NCBI RefSeq assembly: GCF_000374185.1
Contig: NZ_KB910518.1
Span: 1,420,546 to 1,484,545, forward strand
Direction of reading: 5' to 3'
Source: Paenibacillus sp. HW567
GTDB lineage: Bacteria > Bacillota > Bacilli > Paenibacillales > Paenibacillaceae
DNA: 64,000 bases
Positions within the stretch are counted from its first letter, which is position 1; every line of letters begins with the position of its first letter. The position numbers and the translations under genes are program-made. Below the pieces are notes generated by a model, which worked only from the letters and a program-made list of their open reading frames with translations, made no database searches and had not been told where the DNA came from. Of the stretch, positions 25,786 to 34,590 are shown in pieces.

Positions 25786-27039
25786 TTGTCACTTTATGTC
25801 ATGAAATTCGGAGGCAGCTCCGTTGGCGACATTGAACGAATGAAACGTGTCGCCGGGCGCATCGCAGATAAGCAGGATGAGGGGCACCGCTGCGTTGTGG
25901 TTGTATCCGCTATGGGAGATACCACGGATGACTTGATTGATCAGGCGAAGAAGCTGAACGGGCAGCCGCCCGCGCGTGAAATGGATATGCTGATGACTAC
26001 AGGAGAGCAAATCTCCGTCGCACTCCTTTCCATCGCCCTGCACGGGATTGGGCGTAACGCTGTGTCCTATACGGGCTGGCAGGCCGGCTTCCGGACGGAT
26101 GAGACGCATGGCCGGGCACGGATTAATGAAATCCTCCCGCAGCGGGTTCTGGATTCGCTGGAGCGCGGGCAGATTGTCATAGTTGCCGGTTTTCAGGGGA
26201 TGACCGTGGATGGCGAGATTACGACTCTGGGCCGTGGCGGCTCCGATACTACAGCGGTAGCGCTGGCCGCAGCGATCAATGCGGATGTCTGCGAAATCTA
26301 TACCGACGTGGACGGCATTTATTCCACAGATCCGCGCATCGTGAAGACCGCGCGCAAGCTGAAGGAAATTTCTTATGATGAGATGCTGGAGCTGGCCAAT
26401 CTCGGTGCGGCTGTGCTTCATCCGCGTGCCGTGGAATATGCCAAACGATATCAAGTGAAGCTGGTCGTCAGATCAAGCTTTAATCATAATGAAGGTACTG
26501 TTGTGAAGGAGGAAGCAAGCATGGAGCAGGGTGTCGTAGTTAGCGGAATCGCTTATGACAAAAATGTGGCACGGATCAGTATTCTGGGAGTGCCTGATGA
26601 GCCGGGGGTGCTCGCTCAGGTATTCGGCAAGCTGGCTCAAGAAGGTGTGGACGTCGATATTATCGTGCAAAGCGGCGTACAGAATGATAAAGCGGACTTC
26701 TCCTTCACGGTGGCGCTGAGTGAGCTGGCTCATGCCAAGGAGGTTATCGAGGGGCTGCACAGCGTGCTGCCTTACCGTGAAGTGACCTCTGAGGATAATC
26801 TGGTCAAGGTATCCATCGTGGGAGCGGGCATGGTCAGCCATCCCGGCGTAGCCGCGCAAATGTTCGAGGTAATTTCCAATGAGGGCGTTAGCATCAAGAT
26901 GGTCAGCACCTCTGAAATCAAGGTTTCCTGTGTGATTGATTCCGCAAATCTGCAACAGATCATCCAGTCGCTTCACACCGCCTACAATCTGGATACGGAA
27001 GAGCAGGCTTTTGTCGGAGGTCCTAAGGACCGCAGGTAA
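25786..27039 (+). CDS. lysC: Aspartate kinase (LysC type)
   Basis: This 417-residue enzyme phosphorylates aspartate, the first step to lysine, threonine, methionine and diaminopimelate. Motifs are VMKFGGSSVG at the N-terminus, MTTGEQIS, TLGRGGSDTTAVALA, YTDVDGIYSTDPR and ELANLGAAVLHPRAVEYA. Two ACT domains occupy the last ~150 residues (ISILGVPDEPGVLAQVF and VSIVGAGMVSHPGVAAQMF), as in lysine-sensitive enzymes. TTG 25786 is chosen with GGGAG 11 nt upstream; GTG 25774 overlaps that site. The gene stands alone inside the accessory block between efp and yqhV. Confidence 0.93.
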   Translation: MSLYVMKFGGSSVGDIERMKRVAGRIADKQDEGHRCVVVVSAMGDTTDDLIDQAKKLNGQPPAREMDMLMTTGEQISVALLSIALHGIGRNAVSYTGWQAGFRTDETHGRARINEILPQRVLDSLERGQIVIVAGFQGMTVDGEITTLGRGGSDTTAVALAAAINADVCEIYTDVDGIYSTDPRIVKTARKLKEISYDEMLELANLGAAVLHPRAVEYAKRYQVKLVVRSSFNHNEGTVVKEEASMEQGVVVSGIAYDKNVARISILGVPDEPGVLAQVFGKLAQEGVDVDIIVQSGVQNDKADFSFTVALSELAHAKEVIEGLHSVLPYREVTSEDNLVKVSIVGAGMVSHPGVAAQMFEVISNEGVSIKMVSTSEIKVSCVIDSANLQQIIQSLHTAYNLDTEEQAFVGGPKDRR

Positions 27040-27053
27040 TCTGCCGCATAATC

Positions 27054-27080
27054 CTCCCCTGCAGCCGAGGGCTGCGGGGG
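27054..27080 (+). terminator. Hairpin after lysC
   Basis: CCCCTGCAGCC pairs with GGCTGCGGGGG around GAG. The T tract is poor (TCATTT). Confidence 0.55.
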
Positions 27081-27189
27081 TCATTTGCGTGATCAACAAG
27101 TTTATCGGCACAAATCATTGCAATCGCTTACATTCCGTGCTAATATTCTTTTATAAACAGGGTTGTTACTTTATTAGGCAAAACCTGGA

Positions 27190-27248
27190 TTGATGACAGA
27201 AGACAATGCTTATGCGATGTCTTTCTGCCTTCGATTCAGGTTTTTTTA
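27190..27248 (+). terminator. Long hairpin with T run before the carboxylesterase gene
   Basis: AACCTGGATTGATGACAGAAGA-type sequence pairs with TCTTTCTGCC...GATTCAGGTT and is followed by TTTTT. It could be a second terminator or an attenuator leader for the next gene. Confidence 0.5.
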
Positions 27249-27287
27249 TATATATTCACAAATAACAGGCAGCGAGGGGTTAAAAAC

Positions 27288-29519
27288 ATGAAAAAAATCA
27301 AACGTTCCATTGCAGCAGCAGCAATTCTGAGCTTATGCGTGTCAGGTTTGCCGGTCCATGCGGCAAGCTCCGCCTCATCTTCCTCCGCAGTGGATAAACT
27401 GGTCAAGGCCGAACTGATTCGCGGCAGTGGTCAGGGGGTCAATGCGGCTTATCTGGGGACCAAGGCGACAAAAATTCAGGCGGCAGTGCTTTACTTGCGG
27501 CTGGTCGGGCTTGAAGAAGAGGCACTTGCCTATCAGGGTACGGATACTTATGCAGATGCTTCACAAGCTGGCAAGCACCTCGAGAGCGTTGTTGGATATC
27601 TGAAGCAGCAACCATATTTACAGGGGAGTTTGGCAGCAAATGACCGGTTTGAGCCAGGCGCCCCGGTTACGGCCGAAGTTTTTGCGGGGGTGCTGCTCAA
27701 AGCGCTGGGTTATGAATCAGGTACAGATTACAAGCCGGGGGAAGCCGCTGCTGTTGCGGTCGGCAAAGGAATGAAAGCGCTTCAGGTATCTGGCGAGCTG
27801 ACGAACCGGCAGATGGCAGAGGCTACCGCTCAAGCACTGGGAGTTCAGCTTAAAAGCGGACAAGGAACACTGGAGCAGAGCTGGACAAAGCACAAGCAGA
27901 ACAAAGCCTTCGTTCCACAGACCTTACAGCAGACCAAGTATGGGCCTATCGAAGGCGTAACCTATGAAGTGTACGGGACGCTGGGCTGGCTGGGAGTTCC
28001 TTATGCCAAGCCGCCGGTTGGCGAGTTACGCTGGAAAGCGCCGCGCAAGCCGGAGGCATGGACAGAAACCAGATCGGCCAAGGCATTTGCCGCGAACAGC
28101 CTGCAGATATCCGGCAAAGGAACAGCGGGCAGTGAAGATTCACTCTATCTCAATATTTGGCGGCCAAATACCACCAGCTCCAAGCTGCCTGTCATGGTAT
28201 TCCTGCACGGTGGCGGTAATATGACCGGATCAGGAAAGGATTTTCAGGGAGAACAGCTCGCCCGGAACACGAACAGCATCATTATTTCGGTCAACTATCG
28301 GCTTGGAGCGCTTGGGTTCTTCAAGAATGCGGCACTTGCTACCGGCAACGCTCTTGATGATTCCGGCAACTACGGACTCTTGGATGCGTTCGAAGCCCTT
28401 ACATGGGTGCAGGAGAATATCGGAGGATTTGGCGGCGACACAGGTAATGTGACTCTGGCCGGGCAGTCGGCTGGGGCGCGGGATGTGCTTGCTGCACTGA
28501 TCTCTCCCCTCGGGAAAGGCTTATTTCAGAAAGCTATTGCCTTCAGCGGAGGGCTGACCACGGCCGCTCCGGCAGAAGGAGAGACGAAATCGGCTGAGGC
28601 AATTTCGAAGCTGCTTATCGAAGAGGGAAAAGCGGCAACTGCGGAAGAAGCTGCAGCCTGGATCAGCAAGCAAAGCAAGGCCCAACTGGAAGATTACCTG
28701 CGGGGGGTTCCTGCTGACAAGCTGGTAAAGGTGTTCGGTTCGACGGCCATCCGTATGGAGCCTTTCCCGCATCTGTTCCGTGACGGAACTGTAATTCCGA
28801 AGGAAGGCTTCTCCGCCCTGGACAGCGGAAATTACGTTAAAGTACCTGTACTGCTGGGCAGTCTGGATACAGAATTTGCAGCATTTGCTTTCGGAGATCC
28901 GAATTTCTCCGCTTCCATTAATGATGGCTCACTGGCTGCTGATTCCGTCAAACTCGCCCAATATGAAGCAGCGCTAAAATATGGAAGTGAGGCCTATGCA
29001 GGATTTAATGCAGAGCGGGTTGCAGAACGCCTTACTAAAGTAGCGGGGCAGCCTCCGGTCTACGCATACCGGTTCGCCTGGGGGACACAGCCTGGAGTCA
29101 TTTCCGATAATTTGCGGACGCTGCTCGGTGCGCCGCATGGAGCGGATATGGATTTCTACACCGGTCATGCGGCAGGGATTGCAGCCTATTTCCCGCAAGG
29201 CTACTTTAGTGAAGCCAACAAGCCGGGCCGTGAAGAGTTGTCTGCTGCTACGGCTGCTTACCTGAAACAGTTCCTCTATACAGGCAGCCCGGGCAACGGA
29301 GGGTCAAGTGAACTGGCGGCATGGACACCGTGGATGAAGGAAGCGAAAACGCCGATAATGCGCCTGGATGCCAGCAATAGCAAGGCCGAAATCGGTATGT
29401 CCGCGCAATACTATGAGGGCAAGGAAGCTGTGCTGGCCAAGATGAAGAAGGAATTAAATGAAGAAACCTACAGGCTGTTGACTGAAAAAGTGTTTGCAGG
29501 CCGTTTCTTCTGGGAATAG
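27288..29519 (+). CDS. Secreted type-B carboxylesterase with SLH-like N-terminal region
   Basis: This 743-residue exported esterase has a signal peptide at 1-25 (ending PVHAA). Residues 35-200 resemble S-layer-homology repeats (VTAEVFAGVLLKALGY, LTNRQMAEATAQALGV). From about 215 it is a type-B carboxylesterase: GVPYAKPPVGELRWKAP, SEDSLYLNIW, FLHGGG oxyanion hole, VNYRLGALGF, and nucleophile elbow GQSAG with Ser394 (the usual sequence is GESAG). The catalytic His is likely in GAPHGADMDF. It hydrolyses short carboxylic esters outside the cell; the natural substrate is unknown. ATG 27288 is used, after AGCGAGGGG. Confidence 0.85.
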   Translation: MKKIKRSIAAAAILSLCVSGLPVHAASSASSSSAVDKLVKAELIRGSGQGVNAAYLGTKATKIQAAVLYLRLVGLEEEALAYQGTDTYADASQAGKHLESVVGYLKQQPYLQGSLAANDRFEPGAPVTAEVFAGVLLKALGYESGTDYKPGEAAAVAVGKGMKALQVSGELTNRQMAEATAQALGVQLKSGQGTLEQSWTKHKQNKAFVPQTLQQTKYGPIEGVTYEVYGTLGWLGVPYAKPPVGELRWKAPRKPEAWTETRSAKAFAANSLQISGKGTAGSEDSLYLNIWRPNTTSSKLPVMVFLHGGGNMTGSGKDFQGEQLARNTNSIIISVNYRLGALGFFKNAALATGNALDDSGNYGLLDAFEALTWVQENIGGFGGDTGNVTLAGQSAGARDVLAALISPLGKGLFQKAIAFSGGLTTAAPAEGETKSAEAISKLLIEEGKAATAEEAAAWISKQSKAQLEDYLRGVPADKLVKVFGSTAIRMEPFPHLFRDGTVIPKEGFSALDSGNYVKVPVLLGSLDTEFAAFAFGDPNFSASINDGSLAADSVKLAQYEAALKYGSEAYAGFNAERVAERLTKVAGQPPVYAYRFAWGTQPGVISDNLRTLLGAPHGADMDFYTGHAAGIAAYFPQGYFSEANKPGREELSAATAAYLKQFLYTGSPGNGGSSELAAWTPWMKEAKTPIMRLDASNSKAEIGMSAQYYEGKEAVLAKMKKELNEETYRLLTEKVFAGRFFWE

Positions 29520-29550
29520 TCGATCTGATCAATCCGTAATGCAATCAGAA

Positions 29551-29586
29551 AAGAAAGAGGACAAGCGAAAATGCTTGTCCTCTTTG
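29551..29586 (+). terminator. Terminator after the carboxylesterase gene
   Basis: AAAGAGGACAAGC pairs with GCTTGTCCTCTTT around GAAAAT. A and T runs flank both sides, so it may also serve the minus-strand yitT gene. Confidence 0.8.
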
Positions 29587-29604
29587 CGTTGTAGATTGTG
29601 AAAG

Positions 29605-30471
29605 CTAGCCCAGCCGTTTGAACCGCCCAAGAATCTCTACCGTTTCCAATACGTTGACAAAGGATTTGGGATCGGTTTCCAGGATCGTTTTTCTAAGCTC
29701 GGCCAGTTCGTAGCGGGTGGTTACCGTCATAAGCATGGTGTTGCCTTCATGGCTGTACCCGCCCTCAGCGTTAACCACGGTGACCCCGTGCGGCAGGCGG
29801 TTGAGACGGTTCAGCATCTTGTCCCGCTCCTTCGTGACGATGAAGCAGGTCAGCTTGATGTGGCGGATATGAATCATGTCGACCACACGGCTTTTGACAA
29901 AGATACAGAGCATGGCGTACAGGGCGGAGTCCCAGCTTTTGAAGAAACCCAAGCTCAGGATAACCAGCCCATCCATTACGAAGAGCACCGAGCCCATCGG
30001 AATATCCCGCTTGCGGGTAATGATGGAGCCCAGAATGTCAAATCCCCCGGAAGACCCCCCTGCGCGAAGCGAGAAGCCGACGCCCCCGGCGATGATGACA
30101 CCCCCGAAGATGCTTGCCAGAATCGGGTCCTTGGTCAGCTTGACCAAAGGAATGATGTTCAGAAACCAGGTGGTGGACACGACAGACAGCAGACTATAGC
30201 AGATGTATTTTTTCCCTACGGCTACAAAACCCCAGATCAGGATCGGCAGGTTGATGCCGAAATAATACAACGAAATGTACTTTGGATTTGTTAAATAACC
30301 AATGACCGATGCCGTTCCCGCCACACCGCCGCTGAGAAGCTGATGCGGAATGAGGAACAGGCGAAGCCCGCTTGCAAGCAGAAATGCCGAGATAATGATA
30401 ATGGCGACTTCCTTAACCTGCTTGGCTACCGTTCCTGAAACGAGCGGCACTACGAAATTACGAACCTGCAT
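29605..30471 (-). CDS. YitT family membrane protein (DUF2179 C-terminus)
   Basis: This 288-residue protein has five to six membrane helices with the family motifs LIPHQLLSGGVAGTASVIGY, GVIIAGGVGFSLRAGGSSGGFD and IPMGSVLFVMDG. A cytosolic DUF2179 domain follows (LPHGVTVVNAEGGYSHEGNTML, ending VETVEILGRFKR). The transport substrate is unknown. It converges with the esterase gene and diverges from yqhV. Confidence 0.88.
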   Translation of the reverse strand: MQVRNFVVPLVSGTVAKQVKEVAIIIISAFLLASGLRLFLIPHQLLSGGVAGTASVIGYLTNPKYISLYYFGINLPILIWGFVAVGKKYICYSLLSVVSTTWFLNIIPLVKLTKDPILASIFGGVIIAGGVGFSLRAGGSSGGFDILGSIITRKRDIPMGSVLFVMDGLVILSLGFFKSWDSALYAMLCIFVKSRVVDMIHIRHIKLTCFIVTKERDKMLNRLNRLPHGVTVVNAEGGYSHEGNTMLMTVTTRYELAELRKTILETDPKSFVNVLETVEILGRFKRLG

Positions 30472-30761
30472 GACAAAAATCCCCTCTTCTTCCCGATGTC
30501 TTTATCTACGATTTGGATGCTGCTTGAAAATATCAGGTGCGTTTAGTTTGTCCAACAGACGGACCTTATATTTTCCAGATCGTCTTACATGATAAGTGCA
30601 AAGTTTATTTTATCATACCGATGATATTTTTTTATAGAGGGAATCACTATGATTTCTTTCACAGCTTGGCATAACCGCCTATTTCTTGTTGTCTAAAGTG
30701 CTCCTGAGCTGCATATCTATGGTTATCAGCCGATAGATTGGCGGAAAAGGAGTGAAGCGGA

Positions 30762-31025
30762 TTGGACAAGTATGTGAGCTGGATGGCAACGCTGCGGCTG
30801 CTCTCGGGCAGTGTGGAGATCATGGCGGCGCTGCTCATGCTGAAGCTGAATCAGGTGGATAAGGCGCTGGCGGTCAATTCCGGGCTGGCGCTGGTTGGAC
30901 CTACTATTCTGGTTTTGACCACAGCGGTAGGACTGACGGGGATGGCACAGGAGCTGTCGTGGGGCAAGCTGGGCTGGATTGGCTGCGGGGTAGCTTTTCT
31001 CTTAATCGGAATTCTAAAAAAATGA
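30762..31025 (+). CDS. yqhV: YqhV family small membrane protein (DUF2619)
   Basis: This 87-residue protein has three hydrophobic segments: SVEIMAALLMLKL, SGLALVGPTILVLTTAVGLTG and WIGCGVAFLLIGIL. It lies immediately upstream of spoIIIAA, as yqhV does in Bacillus, and is conserved in spore formers. TTG 30762 follows AAAAGGAGTG. The role is unknown; position suggests it is linked to the mother-cell spoIIIA transcript. Confidence 0.85.
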   Translation: MDKYVSWMATLRLLSGSVEIMAALLMLKLNQVDKALAVNSGLALVGPTILVLTTAVGLTGMAQELSWGKLGWIGCGVAFLLIGILKK

Positions 31026-31109
31026 TAGATGATAGTCATAAAGATCACGTACAAGCATAAATATGGATTAAAGCTATTTACAGATGAGGACAACTTGGGG
31101 GTACTTTGT

Positions 31110-32111
31110 ATGGCAAATGACTGGCTGCTGTTGTTTCCCGAAAAAGTAAGAGCGCTGCTAAGCGCCCTCCCGGCTTCGCTGCTGGACAAGGTGGAGGAAA
31201 TCCGCGTCCGCGAAGGGCGTCCGCTGGAAATTAATTATTCCGGCGGCAAATACCATTTTCTCGGCACGGACAAAGGTCTGACGATAAGACCCGAAGAAGC
31301 GTACAAGCCGGACCGGGAGGATACACACCGGCTCCTTGACCTGATCAGCAATCATTCGCTCTATACGATGGAAGAAGAGCTGCGCAAAGGGTTCATCACG
31401 ATTCCCGGCGGTCACCGGATCGGCCTCTCAGGCCGGACTGTGCTGAGCGGCGGAGGCGTGGAGCATCTGCGGGACATCACCGGCTTCAATGTCCGGATTG
31501 CCCGCGAGATGCCCGGCATTGCCGACGCTGTGCTGCCCTACCTCTTCGACAGGGGACAGCAGCGGATGCTGCATACGCTGATCCTCTCCCCTCCGCAGCA
31601 CGGCAAAACCACGCTGCTGCGCGATCTCGCCCGGCAGATCTCCGCAGGAGGAAGCGGGCGCGAGGGCATCCGGCCGGGACTGAAGGTCGGCATCGTCGAT
31701 GAGCGCTCGGAAATCGCGGGCAGCCGCCGGGGGATACCCGCTTTTGATGTCGGCCCGCGGACGGACATCCTCGACGGCTGTCCCAAAGCCGAAGGCATGA
31801 TGATGATGATCCGCTCACTCTCGCCCGATGTGCTCATCGCGGATGAAATCGGCCGTGCTGAGGACGCCGAAGCTGTAACCGAAGCGCTGCATGCCGGTAT
31901 TACGGTTGTCGCTTCGGCCCATGGCAAGGAGGTGTCCGAGCTGGCCCGGCGGCCCGCCCTGGGGGGACTGCTGGAGCACCGGATGTTCGAGCGTTATGTC
32001 ATTCTCCACCGCACTGAGAAGGGGCTGTCCTTCCGCATTCTGGACGGGCAGAAGCGCGGGCTGCTGCTGGTCTCGCCCGAGGAACGGCTGGGCGGTGACC
32101 GCCATGCTTAA
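31110..32111 (+). CDS. spoIIIAA: Stage III sporulation protein AA, secretion-type ATPase
   Basis: This 333-residue AAA-type ATPase is related to the type II/IV secretion family. It has Walker A SPPQHGKTTLLRD, VGIVDERSEIAGS, Walker B region SPDVLIADEIGR, and a late AHGKEVSELARRP. It powers the SpoIIIA-SpoIIQ feeding-tube apparatus between mother cell and forespore. ATG 31110 is used because GGGGG is 8 nt upstream; the open frame extends back to 31029 without a ribosome site. It overlaps spoIIIAB by 8 nt. Confidence 0.94.
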   Translation: MANDWLLLFPEKVRALLSALPASLLDKVEEIRVREGRPLEINYSGGKYHFLGTDKGLTIRPEEAYKPDREDTHRLLDLISNHSLYTMEEELRKGFITIPGGHRIGLSGRTVLSGGGVEHLRDITGFNVRIAREMPGIADAVLPYLFDRGQQRMLHTLILSPPQHGKTTLLRDLARQISAGGSGREGIRPGLKVGIVDERSEIAGSRRGIPAFDVGPRTDILDGCPKAEGMMMMIRSLSPDVLIADEIGRAEDAEAVTEALHAGITVVASAHGKEVSELARRPALGGLLEHRMFERYVILHRTEKGLSFRILDGQKRGLLLVSPEERLGGDRHA

Positions 32112-32622
32112 ACTGTTCGGAGCCGTGTTAATTGTACTGGCCGCTACGCTGGCGGGGTTCAAAAGGGCTGCACAATACGCTGACCGGCCCAGGCACATCA
32201 GAGGCCTCATTGCAGCGCTGCAGCGGCTGGAGACTGAAATCCAGTACGGCTTCACCCCGCTGCCGGAGGCGCTCCGCCGGATCGGGCAGCAGTCGAAGGA
32301 GCCGCTGCAGGCCTTTTTCCTCACAGCCGCCGCGGAGATGAGTCCGCCGCTGGACCGCAGCGCCGAAGAGGCGATTCGCAAGGCGATGGATGCCCATTGG
32401 AGGGCGGCCTCCCTGAAAGGAACGGAGAAGGAAATTCTCCGGCAGCTTAGCTGCACGCTGGGCACCAGCGACAGGTCGAATCAGAGCACTCATATTAAGC
32501 TGGCTTTGCAGCAGTTGAAGCAGGAGGAGACAGTGGCCAGAGAAGATCAGGGCAAATATGAAAAAATGAGCAAAAGCCTGGGTCTGCTGCTTGGAGCATT
32601 GATCGTCATATTGATCTTTTAG
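32104..32622 (+). CDS. spoIIIAB: Stage III sporulation protein AB
   Basis: This 172-residue protein resembles the type II secretion F-type inner membrane component. It has an N-terminal helix (GAVLIVLAATLAGF), a helical cytosolic body (ALQRLETEIQYGFTPLPEALRRI) and a C-terminal helix (LGLLLGALIVILIF). It starts inside the spoIIIAA stop (ATGCTTAA), indicating translational coupling. Confidence 0.92.
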   Translation: MLKLFGAVLIVLAATLAGFKRAAQYADRPRHIRGLIAALQRLETEIQYGFTPLPEALRRIGQQSKEPLQAFFLTAAAEMSPPLDRSAEEAIRKAMDAHWRAASLKGTEKEILRQLSCTLGTSDRSNQSTHIKLALQQLKQEETVAREDQGKYEKMSKSLGLLLGALIVILIF

Positions 32623-32635
32623 CGAGGTGCCAGGA

Positions 32636-32839
32636 ATGAATATTGAAGTCAACGCGATCTTTCAGATTGCCGGCATCGGCATCATCATTGCCATGATCCA
32701 CACGGTGCTTAAGCAGATGGGAAAAGAAGAAATCGCCCACTGGGTAACGATTGTCGGCTTTATCATCGTGCTCTTTATGGTCATCCGCATGCTGGACGGC
32801 CTGCTGCATGAAATCAAATCCATTTTTCTTTTTCAATAG
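32636..32839 (+). CDS. spoIIIAC: Stage III sporulation protein AC
   Basis: This 67-residue membrane protein has two helices (IFQIAGIGIIIAMIHTVL and WVTIVGFIIVLFMVIRML) separated by KQMGKEEIAH. It is a small integral component of the SpoIIIA channel. ATG 32636 follows GAGGTG by 6 nt. Confidence 0.93.
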   Translation: MNIEVNAIFQIAGIGIIIAMIHTVLKQMGKEEIAHWVTIVGFIIVLFMVIRMLDGLLHEIKSIFLFQ

Positions 32840-32848
32840 GCCAAGGCT

Positions 32849-33238
32849 ATGGAAATTATTCAAGTGGTGGGAATTGGGCTCTTGTCGACCGTCCTGATCC
32901 TTGTCCTGAAGGAACAAAAGCCGATGTTCGCCTTCCTGCTGACCACCGCCGCCGGCATTCTGATCTTCCTCTTCCTGATCGGCAAAATCGGAACGGTTCT
33001 GGGGACGCTGGAGCGGGTGGCTGAGTCTTCCGGGATGGAAATGATCTATATCAAAACCGTGTTCAAAATCATCGGGATTTCCTATATCGCAGAGTTCGGG
33101 GCGCAGATTGTGCGCGATGCCGGGCAGGAGTCGATTGCCTCGAAGATTGAGCTGGCAGGCAAAGTGCTGATCATGGTGCTGGCCGTGCCGATCATCAGCA
33201 TTATTATCGAAACGGTGATGAAGCTTCTGCCCGCTTGA
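32849..33238 (+). CDS. spoIIIAD: Stage III sporulation protein AD
   Basis: This 129-residue polytopic membrane protein has four hydrophobic segments, starting MEIIQVVGIGLLSTVLILVL, with the family sequence KTVFKIIGISYIAEFGAQI in the middle. It forms part of the SpoIIIA membrane platform, 9 nt after spoIIIAC. Confidence 0.93.
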   Translation: MEIIQVVGIGLLSTVLILVLKEQKPMFAFLLTTAAGILIFLFLIGKIGTVLGTLERVAESSGMEMIYIKTVFKIIGISYIAEFGAQIVRDAGQESIASKIELAGKVLIMVLAVPIISIIIETVMKLLPA

Positions 33239-33287
33239 CCCGTGAGACATAAGAAGGTAACCAAATTCGGAGGCGGGAGGAAAAGGT

Positions 33288-34538
33288 ATGCAGGCGCGTC
33301 TCATTTTTCGCCCTCCAAAACTTAAAACGATCCTGCTGCTTCTGCCTTGTCTGCTGCTGCTGTGGTGCTCAGGAACCGCATTGGCTGCCGGAGCAGCCCC
33401 GTCTCCTTCTCCGCAGCCCTCAAGCCAGGGAGGCTCCTCCTCCCCGGTTGACCAGTGGGTAAAAGGCCAGGTGCAGAACCTGCCCACAGGTGAAGTGGAA
33501 TCGTACTGGGATCAACTGATGAAGGATTACGGGGGATTTTTTCCGGACGGCAAAACGCCTTCGCTTATGGATATGCTTCTGCCGGGCGATAACGGCCTGA
33601 GCTTCAAGAGCATCCTGTCCGGGCTTACATCCTTTATGTGGCATGAGGTGCTGTACAACGGTAAGCTGCTGGTCACGATTGTAATGATCAGCGTGCTCAG
33701 TATGATTCTGGAGACGCTGCAGACCGCTTTTGAACGTAAATCCGTCAGTAAAATCGCCTACATGCTCTGCTACATGGTGGTGCTGGTCATTGCCGTCAAC
33801 AGCTTCAATATCGCTATCGGCTATGCCAAGGATGCTATCGACCGGATGATCGACTTCATGATGGCGATGATTCCGCTGCTGTTCGCCCTGCTGGCCTCCA
33901 TGGGAAATATCGTCACGGTATCCGTCACCCATCCGCTGATTGTCTTCATGATCCACACTGTGGGTTCGCTCATTCATACCATAGTTTTTCCGCTGCTGTT
34001 CTTCTCGGCGGTGCTGCATCTGGTGAGCGCGATGTCGGATAAATACAAGCTGACCCAGCTCGCCAATCTGCTGCGCAATGTCGGAGCCGGACTGCTGGGG
34101 GTGCTGCTGACCGTGTTCCTTGGCGTGATCTCCGTTAGGGGGATTACCAGCTCGGTGACGGACGGAGTAACCATCCGCGCCGCCAAATATATATCAGGAA
34201 ATTTCGTGCCGGTCATCGGCAAAATGTTCGCGGACGCTACCGATACCGTCATTTCGGCGTCGCTCCTGGTGAAGAATGCCATCGGGCTATCGGGCGTCAT
34301 TATCATTTTATTCCTGTGCGCTTTTCCGGCCATTAAAATACTGGTGCTCGCCTTGATCTACAACGTGGCGGCCGCCGTGATGCAGCCTTTGGGAGAGACG
34401 CCGATTGTGTCCTGTCTGCAGACCATCGGCAAAAGCATGATCTACGTCTTCGCAGCGCTGGCTGCCGTATCGCTGATGTTCTTCCTGGCCGTCACGATAA
34501 TGCTGACCGCCGGCAATGTCACCGTCATGATGAGGTGA
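33288..34538 (+). CDS. spoIIIAE: Stage III sporulation protein AE
   Basis: This 416-residue protein starts with a signal-like helix (ILLLLPCLLLLWCSGTALAA), followed by a Ser/Pro-rich stretch and an extracytosolic region. About seven membrane helices lie in the C-terminal two thirds (KLLVTIVMISVLSMIL ... LRNVGAGLLGVLLTVFLGVIS). It is a polytopic part of the SpoIIIA apparatus. GGAGGCGGGAGG precedes ATG 33288. Confidence 0.93.
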   Translation: MQARLIFRPPKLKTILLLLPCLLLLWCSGTALAAGAAPSPSPQPSSQGGSSSPVDQWVKGQVQNLPTGEVESYWDQLMKDYGGFFPDGKTPSLMDMLLPGDNGLSFKSILSGLTSFMWHEVLYNGKLLVTIVMISVLSMILETLQTAFERKSVSKIAYMLCYMVVLVIAVNSFNIAIGYAKDAIDRMIDFMMAMIPLLFALLASMGNIVTVSVTHPLIVFMIHTVGSLIHTIVFPLLFFSAVLHLVSAMSDKYKLTQLANLLRNVGAGLLGVLLTVFLGVISVRGITSSVTDGVTIRAAKYISGNFVPVIGKMFADATDTVISASLLVKNAIGLSGVIIILFLCAFPAIKILVLALIYNVAAAVMQPLGETPIVSCLQTIGKSMIYVFAALAAVSLMFFLAVTIMLTAGNVTVMMR

Positions 34539-34590
34539 GGCGGAGGATTTGGTCTTTCGGGGGCTTACAAAACCTTTAGGAGGTACAACG

